DNA of 64,000 nt from Algibacillus agarilyticus. Lineage in GTDB: Bacteria > Pseudomonadota > Gammaproteobacteria > Enterobacterales > Alteromonadaceae. Positions within the stretch are counted from its first letter, which is position 1. Every line of letters begins with the position of its first letter. The notes below the pieces were generated by a model. It was not told the DNA's origin and ran no database searches. It saw only the letters and a list, made by a program, of their open reading frames with translations. The stretch is taken from contig NZ_QMED01000021.1 in assembly GCF_003286125.1 (NCBI RefSeq), forward strand, positions 1-64,000, in the 5' to 3' direction. Shown here piece after piece: positions 8,083-16,718 of the stretch. The position numbers and the translations under genes are program-made.

Positions 8083-11000
8083 TTAATTACCGTTGTAATC
8101 GTAGTCTCTATCAATGTTGGGGGTTTGTGAGTAGCCACTTTTAGCACTTGGGAAAATAGTTTTATCTAATTGGCCCATTTTAGTGTAAGTCATTTTAATA
8201 GATTGGTCTGGCCGATCTATTGCTAACTCAATACAATTAGTGTCTGATTGTCCTTCTTGATAAAAGTTAATTCTATCTAGTTCATCATAATCAAAAAGTT
8301 TTACACCGGTCTCAGGAATATATTGTCTACACAGTTTATCTCTACTGTTATAAGTAAAAGACTGTGTTTTACTTAATAATTCATTATTGTGCATACCTGA
8401 TTGTGTTATTGCGCGTCGCAAACTAAATTGGTCATAACTCATGTGGGTTGTTACATTTTCAGGACTGTATACACTGGTTAGGTAACCATCATTGCTATTG
8501 CCAAATCCACTTTTCTTTGTGAGGGTTATGAATGTATCCGTGTTTTCGTCGGATGATAGAGTTGACTTAACGGTATTGCCTGATTCAAAAGTAAAATCAG
8601 TCTTGGTATTTGGATAAACGGTTTCTTTTATTTGAAGTGTTCGACCTAGCGCGTCATAAGTTGTTGATACACCGGCGGTTTCATCTTGATCAAATGAAGG
8701 GTTAGACTGAAATGTAGGCCGATTATTATGGTCATATTGGATTGATTTAAATACACTATTATTTTGAATTAATATAGGGCGTAAAAAATTGTCGTAAGTG
8801 GTTACTTTATTCCCCGTTGGCAACCCGGTGATAGTTTCTAAGACACCAAACTTGTTTTTGATATAAGTCACGCTGATTGGGGCTGCTGGCGCTGGCTTAT
8901 TTATACTTTCGAGCCACCCAACGTCATCATAATCATAAGTTGTAATATTGCCGAGAGCGTTCTGTTGGCTTGTTAACCAACCGTTGTCATCGTATTCTGC
9001 ATATACAAATTGTTCATCTGGCCGTTTTATCGTTTTAGCTTTGCCTTGTTTATAATTAGAATACTCGGTGGTTTGGCCTTTTGAGTTTTCAAAAGTTTTA
9101 AGTAAATTTTCATCAGTACCACTTAAATGGTAATGATATTTTCCCCAGATTGAGCCAAACCGTTTGTATTCTTTTAACCTTCCGTTGTCATCATATATCC
9201 AATTATCGTACTCTTTTCCATTAACTATTATTTTTTCGGGTAAATTGAGTATCCACTGTTTTTTTATGTGTTTATAGTTAATTTCTTCAACGATTTTGCC
9301 TTTACCATTTGTCCAAGTACCGTATAAAGCGCTATCATCATTTACATCACTAAACCTTGTAATTTTAGTCGGTTGACCATAACTGAAATCGCTAGAAAAA
9401 ATGTCTTTATTATATTCATACTCCGTGTTGTATGTATCTGAAGTGTCATCGATATGATTGTGCATAATCATTGTTTTTGTTTTTAAATATGGCCTGTAAA
9501 CCGCGGTGCCTTGTACTAACCAAGCCGCCCCGATATAGTCAGATGGTTGATAAATGTTATTAGTTGTGCTTAACGGATTATTGTTATTAAAGTCAGTTAT
9601 ATTTTGGAATATTTCTTTCTTTTCAACATTTCCATACGAGCTGCTATATTTTGCTCTATTTATCCAGTAACGGATTATTGTGCCATCAGGATTTGTAACT
9701 TTGTGCCATTTTAGTTTACCCGTTGTTATTTCTGTGCCAGTAATATACCCATCGTCAGGGACTGTTTCTGATCTCTCGGTTTGGTAATCATATAACCAGT
9801 GGTAACTAGCACCACTAGGCAGTTGTAAGCTTTTTCTAACCAATTTATAAGATAAAGTACCTTGTTTGCGCATACGATTAGCTGAATGATATTCAACATT
9901 GCAGTTTTTTAACCAAGTACCTAATGTTACTTTAACCCCTGAGTATAGTTGCCTAATCGGCTTGAATGTAAAATGACCAATTGTACCGTTAGGATGAGTA
10001 ATTGTGGCAGTCCAAGTTTCCTCTTTACAGAACCATTCGTTAGCAATATCAGTATGTAATATATCTGCATTGGGGCTTGCCGCAGAATCTTGATCCGCCG
10101 ATTGTGACCATATGGTGTTATCCGGTAATTTGAGTGACTTTTTGTCGCTTTCCCATATACGGTCATTAACGGTTATAGTACGCTTGTCATTTATTGCTTC
10201 ACTTACTGTTATTTCTCTATTGTCACTGCTATATATTCTTTCAACTGTACCCTCACTGTCGTAATCATATTTAACCCAATTACCATATACATCTTCAATT
10301 TTTGATGCCTTCATATGAGCCATTTTATATTCATAATCATCGATAGAACGCCACCCCACCGAATCACCACTATATTGGCCTGTGTATGTTTCGTCGTAAT
10401 CAGATAATTTTTTTTCTTGCAATGATAATTCTATATCTTGATAAAATAGTTTATCGAATGTATAGATATGCCCATTATTTGTAATTACTTTGAAGCCTTC
10501 ACCTTGGTTGTTGCCAATTTCAGGAATACAACTAATGTGCCAATTGTTTGAAGTTGTATACATTGCCGCTGTGCTATTTGGATCTTGTAATAATTCATTT
10601 GTTTTATTACTAAATAGCACTGCTTGATTTTGACCACCTGGCGTTTGCATTGTTAATGGCCCGCTATGGGTTTTAGGCTCAATCATCATATAAGGGAAGC
10701 CAAACAGTGGATAAAATGAAGCGTCAGTATTGGTTGCACCTGGGCTCCACGTCACCCCGTTAGCTTTTGCTTTAACATATATTGGTGTGTATTGTGGTGT
10801 TCCGCTACAACGGTCTACGCCCCATAGTTCACCATGTTCAATTCTTGGGTCAATAAATCCATTGTGGTTATTTACTTCAGAGGCGCTTAATCCAAATCTA
10901 CCAAATACTTTTGTCGATATACTTGGGGAATCAAATTCCCATCCATTTCTACCTTTTAGTATTTGCCCTAATGAAACGGGTAGGTTGGAATTACCTGGGA

Positions 11001-11241
11001 TAGACGCTATTTGTCTATAAAAGCTGATATCCCCTGTGGTAATGTCAAAGCGATCACCAAGTAAACCTGTATTTAAACTTTTTAAACCTAATACTTTTTG
11101 TTCCGTTACATCGAGCAGCATATCTCTTACTTGTGTATTTTCTCGAATTTCATCAATATTCGCTTGTACGTAATTTGAAAGTATTAATGGTAAGATTATT
11201 AAAGCGGATCGTATGAACGACAGCATTGAAATTATTTTCAT
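8083..11241 (-). CDS. secreted RHS/YD-repeat protein, N-terminal part ended by an in-frame TAA
   Basis: The 1052-residue frame starts with a Sec signal peptide (IRSALIILPLILSNYVQA). The N-terminal half is an SpvB/TcdB-like or polysaccharide-binding region, and the second half contains many YD repeats (WIYDDNGRLKEYKRFG, ITTYDYDDVGWLESI, MSYDQFSLRRAIT). It stops at DYDYNGN with TAA at 8083-8085; the next codons in the same frame read KKLQRGIASWNYKYDDR, clearly the continuing YD repeat. Thus the original gene was one frame of about 1622 codons (6373-11241). Either a nonsense mutation has inactivated it, or the stop is read through or is a sequence error next to an A8 run. Confidence 0.85.
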   Translation of the reverse strand: MKIISMLSFIRSALIILPLILSNYVQANIDEIRENTQVRDMLLDVTEQKVLGLKSLNTGLLGDRFDITTGDISFYRQIASIPGNSNLPVSLGQILKGRNGWEFDSPSISTKVFGRFGLSASEVNNHNGFIDPRIEHGELWGVDRCSGTPQYTPIYVKAKANGVTWSPGATNTDASFYPLFGFPYMMIEPKTHSGPLTMQTPGGQNQAVLFSNKTNELLQDPNSTAAMYTTSNNWHISCIPEIGNNQGEGFKVITNNGHIYTFDKLFYQDIELSLQEKKLSDYDETYTGQYSGDSVGWRSIDDYEYKMAHMKASKIEDVYGNWVKYDYDSEGTVERIYSSDNREITVSEAINDKRTITVNDRIWESDKKSLKLPDNTIWSQSADQDSAASPNADILHTDIANEWFCKEETWTATITHPNGTIGHFTFKPIRQLYSGVKVTLGTWLKNCNVEYHSANRMRKQGTLSYKLVRKSLQLPSGASYHWLYDYQTERSETVPDDGYITGTEITTGKLKWHKVTNPDGTIIRYWINRAKYSSSYGNVEKKEIFQNITDFNNNNPLSTTNNIYQPSDYIGAAWLVQGTAVYRPYLKTKTMIMHNHIDDTSDTYNTEYEYNKDIFSSDFSYGQPTKITRFSDVNDDSALYGTWTNGKGKIVEEINYKHIKKQWILNLPEKIIVNGKEYDNWIYDDNGRLKEYKRFGSIWGKYHYHLSGTDENLLKTFENSKGQTTEYSNYKQGKAKTIKRPDEQFVYAEYDDNGWLTSQQNALGNITTYDYDDVGWLESINKPAPAAPISVTYIKNKFGVLETITGLPTGNKVTTYDNFLRPILIQNNSVFKSIQYDHNNRPTFQSNPSFDQDETAGVSTTYDALGRTLQIKETVYPNTKTDFTFESGNTVKSTLSSDENTDTFITLTKKSGFGNSNDGYLTSVYSPENVTTHMSYDQFSLRRAITQSGMHNNELLSKTQSFTYNSRDKLCRQYIPETGVKLFDYDELDRINFYQEGQSDTNCIELAIDRPDQSIKMTYTKMGQLDKTIFPSAKSGYSQTPNIDRDYDYNGN

Positions 11242-11295
11242 TTTTTTCCTATAACTCTTAATAATTTGTTAAGTAATTAAAAATATTAATTAGCC

Positions 11296-12039
11296 TTAAT
11301 GTGTTTCAGCTACTGGCGTACCGAGTATATCCGTATGTATGTAGGTCACTTTTCTTACACTTGGTGTTGGTGGTATATATACAGCGCCTTCAACAACCTC
11401 TATTTGACTTGATTCAATTGTTGATCCACAGAAGCCCATAATGCAGTTACGAACATTTACTTTATAAATGCCTTTTTCACTTGGGGTATAACTTAGATCA
11501 ATAGACGATGCTTGCATTGAATATACGTGTTGAGTGTCGACAACATTCCAAGAGCCTAAGTCTTCTTTTAAAATTTTTATTGTATATGCACTGTTTGCTG
11601 CGTTTAAAATATCGCCACTGATTTTGAAGCTGTTATTAATTGAAATGCGAGTTGAGTTAACCTGAAAATTTTCGGGAGGGATTGGGTTTACGATATTTAC
11701 ATAGGCATAACTAGTAGCATTACAATCAATAATATATGAGATCGAAGTTATTACGCAGCCCACTAGTTTATAATTATGATTAATATCTGTTTCAGCATTT
11801 AAAGTTACGAAACCATTCTGGTTTACCCAGCTATTTATTTGTTTATATTGACCATAAATGTAGTCGTATTTGTGTAACTCTACATATGCATACACGTTAT
11901 TTACAGAAGGTGTATATGACCAACTTAATTGATAAGAATTTCCCACGCCAACAAAATATGGTGCACTGCTATATAAAGTATTGGCACTAATATTGAAAGC
12001 ATATAAAAGTATCAAAAAACATTTAATCTTACTTAACAT
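11296..12039 (-). CDS. secreted beta-domain protein ending at an RHS entry motif
   Basis: The 247-residue protein has a Sec signal peptide (MLSKIKCFLILLYAFNISA) and two Ig/fibronectin-like beta domains (about 25-115 and 120-215). It ends VTYIHTDILGTPVAETH followed by TAA. YIHTD-LGTP-A-T is the phrase that opens the RHS repeat region in many secreted RHS proteins, so this looks like the N-terminal head of another RHS gene that lost its repeat part. It lies 54 bases upstream of the large RHS gene on the same strand and may be cotranscribed. Whether it has a role as a separate protein is unknown. Confidence 0.65.
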   Translation of the reverse strand: MLSKIKCFLILLYAFNISANTLYSSAPYFVGVGNSYQLSWSYTPSVNNVYAYVELHKYDYIYGQYKQINSWVNQNGFVTLNAETDINHNYKLVGCVITSISYIIDCNATSYAYVNIVNPIPPENFQVNSTRISINNSFKISGDILNAANSAYTIKILKEDLGSWNVVDTQHVYSMQASSIDLSYTPSEKGIYKVNVRNCIMGFCGSTIESSQIEVVEGAVYIPPTPSVRKVTYIHTDILGTPVAETH

Positions 12040-12179
12040 TACTATCCTAAATTAATCTATGTATATTGATTTTTGTTAACAGTTATCATGTAACGGTTTT
12101 CTTTATTGTCAACTTTATTTATAAGGGGGTTTTATTAGGGAATAAAGGTATTGTTTATCGTTGGCTGTCTATCACTCTT

Positions 12180-12389
12180 GTTTGTGAACTTTCGTATGTT
12201 CCGCAGCATGTTGCAGATCTTGAAAAAAGTTTCTATTTAGCGACTTCTGACGAACTTAAACAACAATGGCAAACATGGTTAAATGCGTGGCGCACCTTGG
12301 TTAATGCTGATAGCAATTCGGTAAAAATCAGTGAACAAATGAAACAAGTTAATCCAAAGTATACTTGCCGAGAATGGCGAGAATCGTAA
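12180..12389 (+). pseudogene. relic resembling the C-terminal part of SelO (YdiU)
   Basis: The translated stretch VPQHVADLEKSFYLATSD...LKQQWQTWLNAW...MKQVNPKYTCREW resembles the C-terminal region of protein adenylyltransferase SelO, where W--WL--Y and M---NPKY--R-W are conserved. Only about 65 residues remain. There is no kinase-like core upstream and the frame stops after REWRES. The ATG at 12066 belongs to unrelated sequence. I read it as a decayed gene end; the assignment is from memory of the family and is moderate. Confidence 0.4.
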
Positions 12390-12899
12390 AGGACACGCAT
12401 TAATAAAAGACTCATCACCTTGGCTTATTAGGCATTAAAATTTAGAAAGGCGGCTCCCGATAATCGGAATGAAAATTTAGCAAACAAAATAACAAAACGG
12501 TGCGGTTCGCAAGCTCACTGCACCCTACCAACAAATCAGCTACACATTCACTGTTCATGCGTAATAATAAACAATATAAATTTTTCGTTTTGTGATTTAC
12601 CTGGCAAATTAGTTTGCAGGCTATAAAGCCCGGCGCCTGAGGTAATGAGGCGCGTTTTCATATTAGGCCCACCAAACTCAATATGGGTTATTTGGGGTGT
12701 GATGTACATTTTATTGAGCCATCATCGAGGACATGTTTGCCCCAACTGTTAGCGCGAGTGCCACGAACGGCGAGTAACGTAAGTGGGCGGTTAACCGATG
12801 TGCAAGAATGGATTAGGAAAAATTGTTAAATCACACTTTTTTGCGCTTAAACCAATGAAAACCCGAATTAACAGCCTATACATTGTTTTGGTGGTGAGC
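12390..12899 (+). other. gene-free stretch with palindromic repeat
   Basis: I see no convincing gene. A REP-like palindrome GGTGCGGTTCGCAAGCTCACTGCACCCTAC lies at about 12499-12528; related forms occur near 4660, 13470 and 36760. An in-frame extension of the downstream regulator (from 12798) has atypical sequence and is not considered coding. Confidence 0.5.
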
Positions 12900-13169
12900 G
12901 TGAATTACACAATTAATACTCTTGATCAAATTAAACCGATTCTTGTCGGGTTTAGAAAATCTAATGGGCTTTCTCAAAAAGCGCTGGCTGAAAAACTTGG
13001 CATCAGCCAACAAAGCTATCAAACGCTCGAAAGTGCACCACAAAAGGTGACAATAGAACGCTTGTTTAAGGTGCTTTCTATTTTGGGCGTAAAGTTACAA
13101 TTTGTAGAAAAAAATAAATCGCTGGAAAATAGCCTACCTAATAATGAGCTCTCGCAGGATGAATGGTGA
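12900..13169 (+). CDS. XRE-family regulator, HipB-type antitoxin without an intact partner
   Basis: From the GTG at 12900 the product is about 89 residues: VNYTINTLDQIKPILVGFRK, then a Cro/C1-type helix-turn-helix (LSQKALAEKLGISQQSYQTLE, about 25-50) and a VTIERLFKVLSILGVKLQF segment. The spacing of these segments is that of HipB antitoxins, which bind their own promoter and the kinase toxin HipA. The stop overlaps an ATG (TGATG at 13167-13171) that begins MAKR and stops at once, where hipA would start. Thus it appears to be an orphan antitoxin left after loss of hipA. The longer ATG start at 12798 adds residues foreign to the family. Confidence 0.7.
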   Translation: MNYTINTLDQIKPILVGFRKSNGLSQKALAEKLGISQQSYQTLESAPQKVTIERLFKVLSILGVKLQFVEKNKSLENSLPNNELSQDEW

Positions 13170-13386
13170 TGGCCAAACGTTAACTTCGGGGTTGGGTCTT
13201 TACTTTTTTTCTTTTGTTAAAGGCCCTATCTTTAATTTACTCTGTTGAATGAGAACGAATTAACATAGCTCGACCACTTCGCATTGAATTGGCTGGTGCG
13301 TTTTATCTATTTAGAGCCTAGTGATTTTTTATTTATCCATTAGGCGATGTGTAAACGCGACAATTAAAAAATTAGCACAACATAAC

Positions 13387-13470
13387 CCCAAAAAAACCAA
13401 AAAACCAAAAAACCAAAAAACCAAAAAACCAAAAAACCAAAAAACCAAAAAACCAAAAAACCAAAAAACC
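13387..13470 (+). repeat. CCAAAAAA microsatellite, about ten copies
   Basis: A perfect or near-perfect 8-base repeat of CCAAAAAA runs for about 84 bases. It ends against GTTGCGAGTTGCAAGCTCACCGCTCCCTAC, a REP-like palindrome. An 8-base unit would change frame on each gain or loss, but no coding frame here is believable. The surrounding 13170-13833 holds no supported gene. Confidence 0.9.
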
Positions 13471-13833
13471 GTTGCGAGTTGCAAGCTCACCGCTCCCTAC
13501 GCGTGAATGTGTGATTTGAGTTTAATCGAAAAAACAAGTTGCTGTTTTTGGTCATTATCGATTTTAGGTGATGTAAGCAGGGGAGGTTAATTTGAGGTTG
13601 GCGTTAAGTTTACACAAGGTTGCAAGATTTTATTATTTTGTTTCATAACCTAAATTTTTGCTCTTCTGGCTTAAAAAATCGCGACTTATTGAGCCCAATA
13701 AATTAGCATGGTATTGTTTTTATATTAATGTTTTTACGTTATTTACATTTGGTTTTTCGGTATTTAAATTAACCATGAATTAAGTTTACGACCTCTCTAT
13801 AAAGTATATAAGTTTTAATAAAAGGAATATTAA

Positions 13834-14514
13834 ATGCGCAAGGTTCATTTTGTTGGCGGTGAAAAAGGCGGGGTTGGTAAATCGATGACTTCTCGCGTTT
13901 TTGCTCAATATTGTATTGATAATGACCAACCTTTTTTAGGTTTTGATTGTGACTCGTCACACGGTACTTTTTCACGTTTTTATAACGAATTTGCGTCGCC
14001 GGTTATTTTAGGTGAAGAAGATAGCTTAGATAAAATGCTAACGTCGGTTGATGAAAACCCCAAACACGATTTAATCATTGATTTAGCGGCTCAAGCGGCG
14101 CAACCACTAGAGAAATGGATCGACGAAACCGATGTTTTAGGTCTATTTGAAGAGCTTGAGTATCAAGTTTATATGTGGCATGTAATGGACGATGGTGCTG
14201 ATTCTGTTCATTTGTTAGACAAGTTGTTAACACGCTACGAAGCAAGTGCCGTGAAATTTGTGATTGTGCAAAATTTTGGTCGGGGTACTAACTTTAGTCA
14301 GTTACAAAAATCTCAAGCGTATGCCAAAGCGGTTGCTCGTGGCGCTATTATTTTGGAACTGCCTAAGTTACAAACTAAATTGACGCAAAAAATTGATTTT
14401 GAAAACACCAGCTTTTGGGCGGTCGCCAATAATAAAAGCATTATGAATATCGCAGAACGCCAACGCATGAAAGTTTGGCTTCGTAATGTATATAAACAGT
14501 TTGATTTGATTTAA
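13834..14514 (+). CDS. ParA/MinD-type P-loop ATPase, orphan
   Basis: The 226-residue protein opens with a deviant Walker A motif, GGEKGGVGKSMTSR (KGGVGKS at 11-17), the mark of ParA/MinD/Soj ATPases. A switch-like GFDCDSSHGTFSRF (about 36-49) and a Walker B-like DLIIDLAAQ follow. AAGGAAT 8 bases upstream supports the ATG. There is no ParB-like gene or parS-like array beside it, so it is unlikely to be the chromosomal partition ATPase. It is closer to the lone ParA-like proteins found on mobile elements, sometimes annotated as mobilization or TraL-like. The substrate is unknown. Confidence 0.75.
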   Translation: MRKVHFVGGEKGGVGKSMTSRVFAQYCIDNDQPFLGFDCDSSHGTFSRFYNEFASPVILGEEDSLDKMLTSVDENPKHDLIIDLAAQAAQPLEKWIDETDVLGLFEELEYQVYMWHVMDDGADSVHLLDKLLTRYEASAVKFVIVQNFGRGTNFSQLQKSQAYAKAVARGAIILELPKLQTKLTQKIDFENTSFWAVANNKSIMNIAERQRMKVWLRNVYKQFDLI

Positions 14515-14831
14515 TTCAATTAAAAACCCCAATGTGTGCTGCAAGGATGCGGCGCAGGGTGTAAAAAAATCGCGATTATTGCTCAGCTTCTTTGATCTGT
14601 TTTTCAATTTTTGCTTTTTACTGATTTTAACTAACCTACCTTTAAAATATTCACAAATTCTGCATCTGAATACGACTTAAGTATATAATAAATACAGAAC
14701 GCGATATTTGATGTTTTATTGGCAGCGACAGACCTTGTCATGCTTAATTATTCACGCTCACTACTCGCCTTATTTTAATCAGGAGTACAACCGTTAATTG
14801 ATACGGTTATACCTGCGCCTATAGGAACACC
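14515..14831 (+). other. intergenic region before the DHH phosphoesterase
   Basis: No gene is seen. A short inverted repeat, AACCGT-TAATTGAT-ACGGTT, lies at about 14789-14808, some 25 bases before the next start; it may affect translation or bind a regulator, but this is speculative. Confidence 0.4.
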
Positions 14832-15656
14832 ATGAATAATATTTGTATATATCATAAAAGCTGTGCAGACGGCTTTGGTGCTGCTTTGTCAGTTAAAGTT
14901 TATTTAGACAAGCTGCAACAAGAATGTGAATTTTTACCTGCATTTCATGGTGATGAAGCACCGGATGTAACCGGAAAAAACGTGTATATAGTTGATTTTG
15001 CTTATCCTCGTGACGTGCTTATTCGGATGAGTGAGCAAGCTGAATCTATTATTGTGCTTGATCATCATAAAACCGCCGAAGCCGATTTAGTTGGTTTGCC
15101 TTTCTGTGAATTTGATATGAGTAAATCGGGTGCCATGATGGCATGGGAAAAATTTGGCAATGCAGATGAAGTCCCTGATTTGATCCGCTATATCCAAGAT
15201 CGTGATTTATGGACATGGGCATTGCCCATGAGTAAAGCGTATTCAGCTGCATTACAACTTAAATCGATGGACTTTGAAATTTGGGAGCCTTTGCTCGACA
15301 ACGCTAAAACGGCCGAATTGTGTGCAGAAGGTGAAGTGATTGAAGCTTATCAGCAAGCCAAAGTTAAACGTGCTTTAAAACAAGATATTGAAATGGTAAC
15401 GATTGCCGGTCATCAAGTGCCTTGCATTAATACAACTCATTTGATCAGTGAAATTGGTAACGAGCTCGCCAAAGGTCATCCGTTTGCGGCTATGTTTTTT
15501 GATACAGCGGATAAGCGGGTTTATTCGTTACGCTCGGCTGAAGATGGTATTGATGTGGCGCTTATTGCAAAGCAGTTTGGCGGTGGTGGGCATTTTCACG
15601 CGGCGGGTTTTTCGGTGGCTAAACCGGCTCATCACTTTAACCCTAGTAACGATTAG
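14832..15656 (+). CDS. DHH/DHHA1-family phosphoesterase, NrnB-like
   Basis: The 274-residue protein has the DHH motifs in order: HKSCADGFGAA (about 8-18), VYIVDFAYP (55-63), VLDHHKT (76-82, the DHH signature that binds Mn2+), and at the end the DHHA1 nucleic-acid-binding motif FGGGGHFHAAGF (about 250-261). Members hydrolyse oligonucleotides, cyclic dinucleotide products or pyrophosphate; the compact size and GGGH-AAG ending fit the NrnB/oligoribonuclease-like group acting in the cytoplasm. Length is normal and it is alone in its transcript. The exact substrate cannot be told from sequence. Confidence 0.85.
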   Translation: MNNICIYHKSCADGFGAALSVKVYLDKLQQECEFLPAFHGDEAPDVTGKNVYIVDFAYPRDVLIRMSEQAESIIVLDHHKTAEADLVGLPFCEFDMSKSGAMMAWEKFGNADEVPDLIRYIQDRDLWTWALPMSKAYSAALQLKSMDFEIWEPLLDNAKTAELCAEGEVIEAYQQAKVKRALKQDIEMVTIAGHQVPCINTTHLISEIGNELAKGHPFAAMFFDTADKRVYSLRSAEDGIDVALIAKQFGGGGHFHAAGFSVAKPAHHFNPSND

Positions 15657-15799
15657 AAATTAAATTTTTGATGTAAAGATTTATTTGTTCGTCATTAATT
15701 TCAACTCAGTTTAATTAGATGTATACCGCTGATCGCCTTTGGTTAGCTGTTTGTTTTTTTCTCTCTATGATTTGATTGGAAACGATTTTTACACGACGC

Positions 15800-16603
15800 T
15801 TATTTTGATGTTTTGAGTGTGATTAATTTAGTTGGTGAAAACAAACTCTTACCGGTCTCTTTATTTAAACTGAGTTTATTTTTTTGTTTTAATGTATTGA
15901 GTGCTTGGTTAATCGACTGGCAAAGTTCAATGCCTTTTTTTGTGTTAGCACAAACATAAAAGCTTTCAAGCACAGCGACTGGCTTATTCAAATCATATTT
16001 AATTTGATGATTCAAATCCATTTTTTTTACGGCTAACACGGTGCCGGGAAAACCACCGATCACACCTGAAATTCGTTTATTTAATAATAAGTTGATATTC
16101 ACCATATCGTTTTCATGATAAACCAGTTTTAGCTGAGTATTTGATTTGATTTTTTCTCCGTAAGAAAATCCGCGCACAGCGCCTAAAATGTAGTGCTCAA
16201 AATCGGATATATGCGATAGCTGAGAATTTTTTAAGGTAAATAAAATAATGCGTTTATAAAAGATAGGATCAGAGACAATATACTGATCTTTATTGCCGGG
16301 TAATTGTTCCCATAATTCAGGAAAATAGGCATCTAAAGCCCCTGTTTTAATTCCGTTTTTAGCACGGTTTAAAGAAGAAATATTGAGGGTATGTTTTTTA
16401 TTTATTTCTGAAAATATGGCATCATTTAATTGATTAAATAAACCGCTTCCATCATTTTTAATTAAGCCCGGCGTTAAATAACTGCCTATTTTGACCGTAC
16501 CGTCAGCCTGGTTTGCTAACGAAGTCGGAACGAAAATTAACTGCCAACTCAATAACATCCCTAAAAATGACAAATGACTTTTGCTCATTGAGTATTTACA
16601 CAA
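15800..16603 (-). CDS. periplasmic solute-binding protein, family 3 fold
   Basis: The 267-residue protein begins with a Sec signal peptide (LSFLGMLLSWQLIFVPTSLA, cleaved near Asn31). The body has the two-lobe layout of amino-acid-type SBP family 3: VKIGSYLTPGLIKNDGSGLFNQLNDAI, then DAYFPELWEQ, and a C-terminal lobe with GVIGGFPGTVLAV. No ABC permease or ATPase is nearby, so it may act as a sensor or a detached binding protein. It is divergent from the MFS gene at 16719 and shares the intergenic region with it. The ligand is unknown. Confidence 0.7.
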   Translation of the reverse strand: MCKYSMSKSHLSFLGMLLSWQLIFVPTSLANQADGTVKIGSYLTPGLIKNDGSGLFNQLNDAIFSEINKKHTLNISSLNRAKNGIKTGALDAYFPELWEQLPGNKDQYIVSDPIFYKRIILFTLKNSQLSHISDFEHYILGAVRGFSYGEKIKSNTQLKLVYHENDMVNINLLLNKRISGVIGGFPGTVLAVKKMDLNHQIKYDLNKPVAVLESFYVCANTKKGIELCQSINQALNTLKQKNKLSLNKETGKSLFSPTKLITLKTSK

Positions 16604-16640
16604 ATAGATAATTCCTCATTTAGTGTTTTGATTAGCAGTC

Positions 16641-16660
16641 TGACAACTCTAACATTGTCA
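16641..16660. promoter_or_regulatory. possible operator in the divergent intergenic region
   Basis: TGACAA-CTCTAACA-TTGTCA is an inverted repeat with 6-base arms centred between the divergent solute-binding and MFS genes. Its position suits a regulator of one or both genes. No matching regulator is identified. Confidence 0.3.
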
Positions 16661-16718
16661 TCCTTAAGGGGTATTCATTAATCATTATAGTTGCTGATTA
16701 ATCGAAGCGCTAAGCGGT

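Noticed and set aside
9927-10166. Minus-strand ORF inside the RHS gene
   Set aside because: It is an out-of-frame shadow of the long YD-repeat frame.
13321-13506. 61-codon Lys/Pro/Thr-rich ORF
   Set aside because: It is the translation of the CCAAAAAA microsatellite.
13834-15656. Plasmid partition or prophage module
   Set aside because: Only a lone ParA-like gene and a DHH phosphoesterase are present; there is no parB, replication, integrase or phage structural gene.
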